Positions 60,690-64,000 of a stretch of 64,000 nucleotides of DNA are shown here, one piece after another. The stretch spans positions 1 through 64,000 of the forward strand of contig NW_025954976.1 of the NCBI RefSeq assembly GCF_022376445.1, given 5' to 3'. The notes below the pieces were generated by a model that was given only the letters and a program-made list of their open reading frames with translations, did no database searches and was not told where the DNA came from. Position 1 is the first letter of the stretch. The number at the start of each line of letters is the position of its first letter. The DNA is from Fomitopsis serialis (lineage: Eukaryota > Basidiomycota > Agaricomycetes > Polyporales > Fomitopsidaceae). The translations under genes were made by a program, and so were the position numbers.

Positions 60690-62513
60690 ATGAGAACCAT
60701 CCGTCCTCCGTCCCCCTCTCCCTCCGCCGACGAACTTGGTATGTACCTTCAATTACCCCATGCGCGTCCGAGAACTTCTGAATATGGATGAAAGCCCCTT
60801 CGATCACCAGACACCTACAACCCTACCACCCCAGCCCGCCCCGTACTCGCCACAAAGCCAACAGGGCGTCCACGTGGAGGCAGTAAATCCGCTGCAGGAC
60901 CATCTTCCAGACCCAGCACCATCAAGAACGCGCCGAAACGGACGAACGGGACAGCCAAAGGGAAGCAGCCGGAGCAGATCGTCATAGACTCGTCCGAGGA
61001 CGAACTTCAACCAAGTGCAGCTGAAGACGTTGAAGTTGTGGCGGTACACCCTCCAAGGGCTACAGCCAAGAAGGCCGCAGGACGCGCTTCTGACACCTCT
61101 GCGACGAACAAAGCGAAGTCTACCTTGGCGAAAGGCAAGGCGCGGGCTGAAGTGCAACCTCCACTGAGATTAAACCCTGACGCGGCGCATGAAGATGACG
61201 CCATGGACGTGGATGGTGCTCACAGCCCCGACGAGAACGGGGACGAGCCGTCTAGAAAGCGTGTGCGGAGCGGGCCACCAGCAAAGGCGGCTAGGGCTGC
61301 TGCAGGACCCAATCGGTCGACGAAGGAGCAGGAGGCCGTGACAAGGGAGAAGGCAAAGTTAGCGCAGGACAATGAGGATCTTCGTAAAGAGATCGACACC
61401 GTAAATACTGCCCGTCTTTGTGAACATTGGACAAAATATTGATGCACATCAACCATAGCTCAAGTATGAGAGGGATCAGTACTCGAAGCAGCTCGAGGAG
61501 GCACTACAGATACGACACACTGAGCCTGAGCAGGCGTTGCAAGAACAATTGGCGTTGTACGAGAACATGTTGAAAAGTGAGTACAGGACACAATGCCAGC
61601 GAGCCTGAAGGTCAACGACAACGCGTCAGACCAGCAGATGTGGCAGAACCTGTCAAATGCTGCCTCTTCTTCTACGAAGTCCCAGATACCTCATTTTCTA
61701 TCGCGTGATGCTGCCGATGCTGAGAAAGAGACGACGGAGAAGGAGGTTCGAAGGCTGAAGGATGTGATCAGACAAAAGGATGCCCAGCTCGGGGACAAAG
61801 ACAAACGAATATCAGACCTGGAGAGGGAATGTGCGTTAAGCAAAGTCATCTCCCTGTGTCACTGAGCTCACGCGACACAAGTCACGGAGTTACGGTTCGA
61901 GCTCAATCAAGAAATCGAGAGGGGCAAGACACTAGCTGCTCGGTCGCAGACAGCTGCACCTGTGCGCTCAGCCGTCAAGTCAGATGGGGACCCCAGGAAC
62001 GCGGCGGTCATCAAGCTCTATGAGGATATGACCAACCTCCTGATCATTTCGGCGAAAGTCGAGAAGAGCCAGTTCCTCGGCCTTGACGAGAACAACTTCA
62101 CCTGCGTCTATACCCATACTCAGAGTGACAGTGGCTCAAACGAGGAGAACGCCAGTAAGTGCAAGACACGTCCTACCCTCATTCCTTATCGTGTCTAACA
62201 ACTGGCACTCGTAGGCTTGAGCTTCACTCTGCACGAACAGTACGGTCATCCGGACGGCAGTGATGCGAGCAAGCCCGTACAGTCGAAGAAGGAACTCATC
62301 CGGAAGTGCAAGTATGCGCCGCAAACGCTGCCCGGCGAGGAGCCCGAGTTTTTCCAGCGGCTCGATTACTTCAGAGAGCCGTTCCTCTTCTCCTGGGACC
62401 AGCTCACCGTATTCCTCAAGACACTTACGGAAAAGATGGCTGAAGCGGTCAATCCGGAGGGCGACGAGGACGAGGACGATGAACTGAAGGAAGACGAGGG
62501 AGCAAGGGTGTAG
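60690..62513 (+). CDS. CSM1: Chromosome segregation protein Csm1/Pcs1-like
   Basis: Probable monopolin-type kinetochore or rDNA protein. ATG 60690 starts MRTIRPPSPSPSADEL; a first intron with donor GTATGT (60738) leads to the basic, Ser/Pro-rich region (TIKNAPKRTNGTAKGK) and the acidic EQIVIDSSEDELQPS. Then come long coiled-coil segments over several exons (KEQEAVTREKAKLAQDNEDL, KEVRRLKDVIRQKDAQLGDK, VTELRFELNQEIERGKTLAA). The globular C-terminal domain matches the Csm1 C-terminal pattern: NFTCVYTHTQSD, LSFTLHEQYG, FFQRLDYFREPFLFSWDQL and TVFLKTLTEKMAEAVNPEGD. An acidic tail ends at 62513. The coiled-coil plus C-terminal globular layout supports the call; the name rests on family resemblance. 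Confidence 0.65.
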
Positions 62514-62677
62514 ACAGGGAGGTGATTCTTATTGATTAACGAATGATCATACCTCCGAACTCTCTATGTGTAAGTTAAATGCCGCTCTGCAGGAAGGAGA
62601 ATGTGGATGTATAATTCGCACCTACTTTATTGATCGGGTTATCTGCTGTACTGTTGTATACAATTTTAGGATGTGTG
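62514..62677. other. Convergent 3' spacer
   Basis: AT-rich spacer of about 160 bp between the Csm1-like gene and the asparaginase gene; nothing recognised. Confidence 0.35.
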
Positions 62678-64000
62678 CTAAGGATTAGCGCTATAAGCCC
62701 CTGCCTTTGTCCACACCCGCAGGCCACGGTCGTCCGGTGCTAACCTCGCCTTCTGTACAGCGAGCCCAGCGAAACCACCTTCGACATCAGACCCACTCAG
62801 GAGCCCACCAACCTTCACCACACCTCCACCACCTGCTCGTGCCCCTGCCTCGCCGCATAGTACAATGGCGTATGCCCGAGGCTATCGCGTAGATGAACCA
62901 GTGCCCCCGCCTCCAGCAGTACATTACCGCATCCACACTCCCATTGAGCGCAGCGGAGTGCAACGGCGACCGCCTGCTCGCCGGTTCAACGCAATTGACG
63001 AGCCCCCCGCCGATTGCGATGTTCCTCCGCGTCTGGCTGGGGAACTCGGAGCCGGGGCTCGTCGCGTTGTCAGTGTTCAGCTCCGCCTCCGCCTTCAAGC
63101 AGAACTGGATTGCCTCGACGTCGTTTCGGGCAGCAGCGAGATGAATAAGGAATGGGTAGAGTACGCTCTCCGTCGACGCGGCCTCCGCTGCTGTCCAGGA
63201 CCACGGCGCCGCGGCCTCCAGGTTGCTCTCAGCGCTCGTGTCTTCTGATGATACGACGACTTTGGGACCGTGGGTCTGGCCGGAGGAGAGCCGGACTACC
63301 TGCGAGAGCACCCCTGAGATGCTCTCGAGGTTGCTGTCGATGCCCTTGGCTCGCTGATCGCGGCGGGATGACGCTCACGGGGCGTGTGAGCTCACCGCGA
63401 AGGGGCGTGCCGACCAGGGCGCGGACCTCGGAGAAGGAGAGCTCCGGCTTGGACAGGAGGTAGCTCAGTTTCGTCAGGGCGCACTATGCACAGCATCGTC
63501 AGCCATCGCACCAAGCACGCAGGAAGGTGGCCATGGTATGGAGGTGGCCGGGAACGGGAACTGACCTCGGGCGTCATGTCCCCGCCGCTCACCACGCCCG
63601 CGGACAACAGGCTCCGTCCGGTCTCGTACGCGTCGGACACGGACCCCTTCGCGCATTGAGAAATCGATACGATCACGACTCCGCGGTCGCAGGCCTCCTT
63701 GAGCGCGCCGACGAGGTCGGACCGCTGTGGGGCGTTGCCCGCACCGTACGTCTCGAGGACAACACCCTGTGTCTCGGGCGCTAGGAAAGCGCGGACGGTG
63801 GCTGCTGTGATGCCTGGAAAGAGGCGCAGGGTGGCTGTAATGCAGTGAGCTGTGCTGTTGAGATTCGGAGATGCCTACTTACCGACGTGCGGGCTCATCT
63901 CTGCGGTGCTATCATTGTCAGCGTCGTTGACGAACACGGAGTATTAGAGGAACAGACCTTTGTGCGACCTGAAGCGTCTGAGACTGGTCTGCCTCATTAC
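62678..64000 (-). CDS. L-asparaginase with C-terminal ankyrin repeats, 3' part (runs off right edge)
   Basis: Hydrolyses asparagine to aspartate and ammonia; fungal cytosolic type fused to ankyrin repeats, like animal ASPG. The window holds the C-terminal part of the enzyme domain: LFPGITAATVRAFL, GVVLETYGAGNAPQRSDLV (active-site region), KEACDRGVVIVSISQCAKGS, AGVVSGGDMTPE and ALTKLSYLLSKPELSF. Ankyrin-type repeats follow: YPFLIHLAAARNDVEAIQFC, RSPLHSAALNGSVDA, LEAGALVHLRDSLGHTPLYY and AARQGHEQVVEV. Near 62905-62915 and 62800-62810 two single-base frame changes are needed to keep the last repeats and the family-like tail (GGFAGLAVQKARL) open to a stop at 62678. The literal frame stops earlier (62787). 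The N-terminal catalytic Thr lies outside the window. Confidence 0.8.

Overview
The window is nuclear DNA of a filamentous basidiomycete, most likely a mushroom-forming Agaricomycete and probably a wood-decay polypore. The evidence is as follows: nearly all genes are split by short (about 50-60 nt) GT-AG introns, genes sit densely on both strands, and several families are typical of that group (Clp1-like protein, F-box proteins with Cys pairs, DUF6914-like proteins, fungal Zn2Cys6 factor, DUF1776). The species call is inference; no rRNA or other diagnostic locus is present.

Layout. 0-5.6 kb: 5' part of inositol-pentakisphosphate 2-kinase (IPK1, running off the left edge), an F-box protein gene, a 547-bp element with 62-bp terminal inverted repeats, and a Zn2Cys6 transcription factor. 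6.4-10.6 kb: an accessory block with two tandem phosphotransferase (APH/choline kinase-like) genes, the first frameshifted, flanked by two DUF6914-like genes. 12-13.6 kb: ARPC1 of the Arp2/3 complex. 13.6-16.9 kb: a dark stretch with no recognisable gene. 17.4-18.6 kb: a Clp1-like developmental protein. 20.1-27.5 kb: an AGC-like protein kinase, the dynein regulator PAC1/LIS1, and a YTH-domain m6A reader with a polyglutamine tract. 28-32.5 kb: SRP40/Nopp140-like nucleolar protein, lumazine synthase (RIB4) and the GTPase Gtr1. 32.6-38.9 kb: a second PAC1 paralogue, a tRNA(Ile)-lysidine synthetase and a Ca2+/H+ antiporter. 39-44 kb: an intron-containing tRNA-Arg(CCT), ADE4 and, divergently, ATP2. 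44-52 kb: a dead fragment of ARPC1, an inverted repeat, an alpha-arrestin-like protein, a cyclic phosphodiesterase, an unassigned protein, a DUF1776 protein and an intron-containing tRNA-Ser(AGA). 53-64 kb: a triple-KH RNA-binding protein, two related RING/coiled-coil genes, BRX1, a mitochondrial RF1-domain peptidyl-tRNA hydrolase, a Csm1/Pcs1-like protein and the C-terminal part of an asparaginase with ankyrin repeats.

The genes do not form one pathway. It is an ordinary housekeeping neighbourhood (purine and riboflavin synthesis, ATP synthase, ribosome biogenesis, nuclear migration, TOR signalling) with a small accessory island at 3-11 kb. Several neighbours are divergent with 180-530 bp between start codons and probably share promoters.

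Two things stand out. The ADE4 start codon appears to be created by splicing (A|TG across a 54-nt intron), so that the catalytic cysteine becomes residue 2. In addition, at least six genes need one or more single-base frame corrections, mostly equivalent to a missing base. That points either to assembly indels or to several young pseudogenes and should be settled before any of these genes is interpreted.
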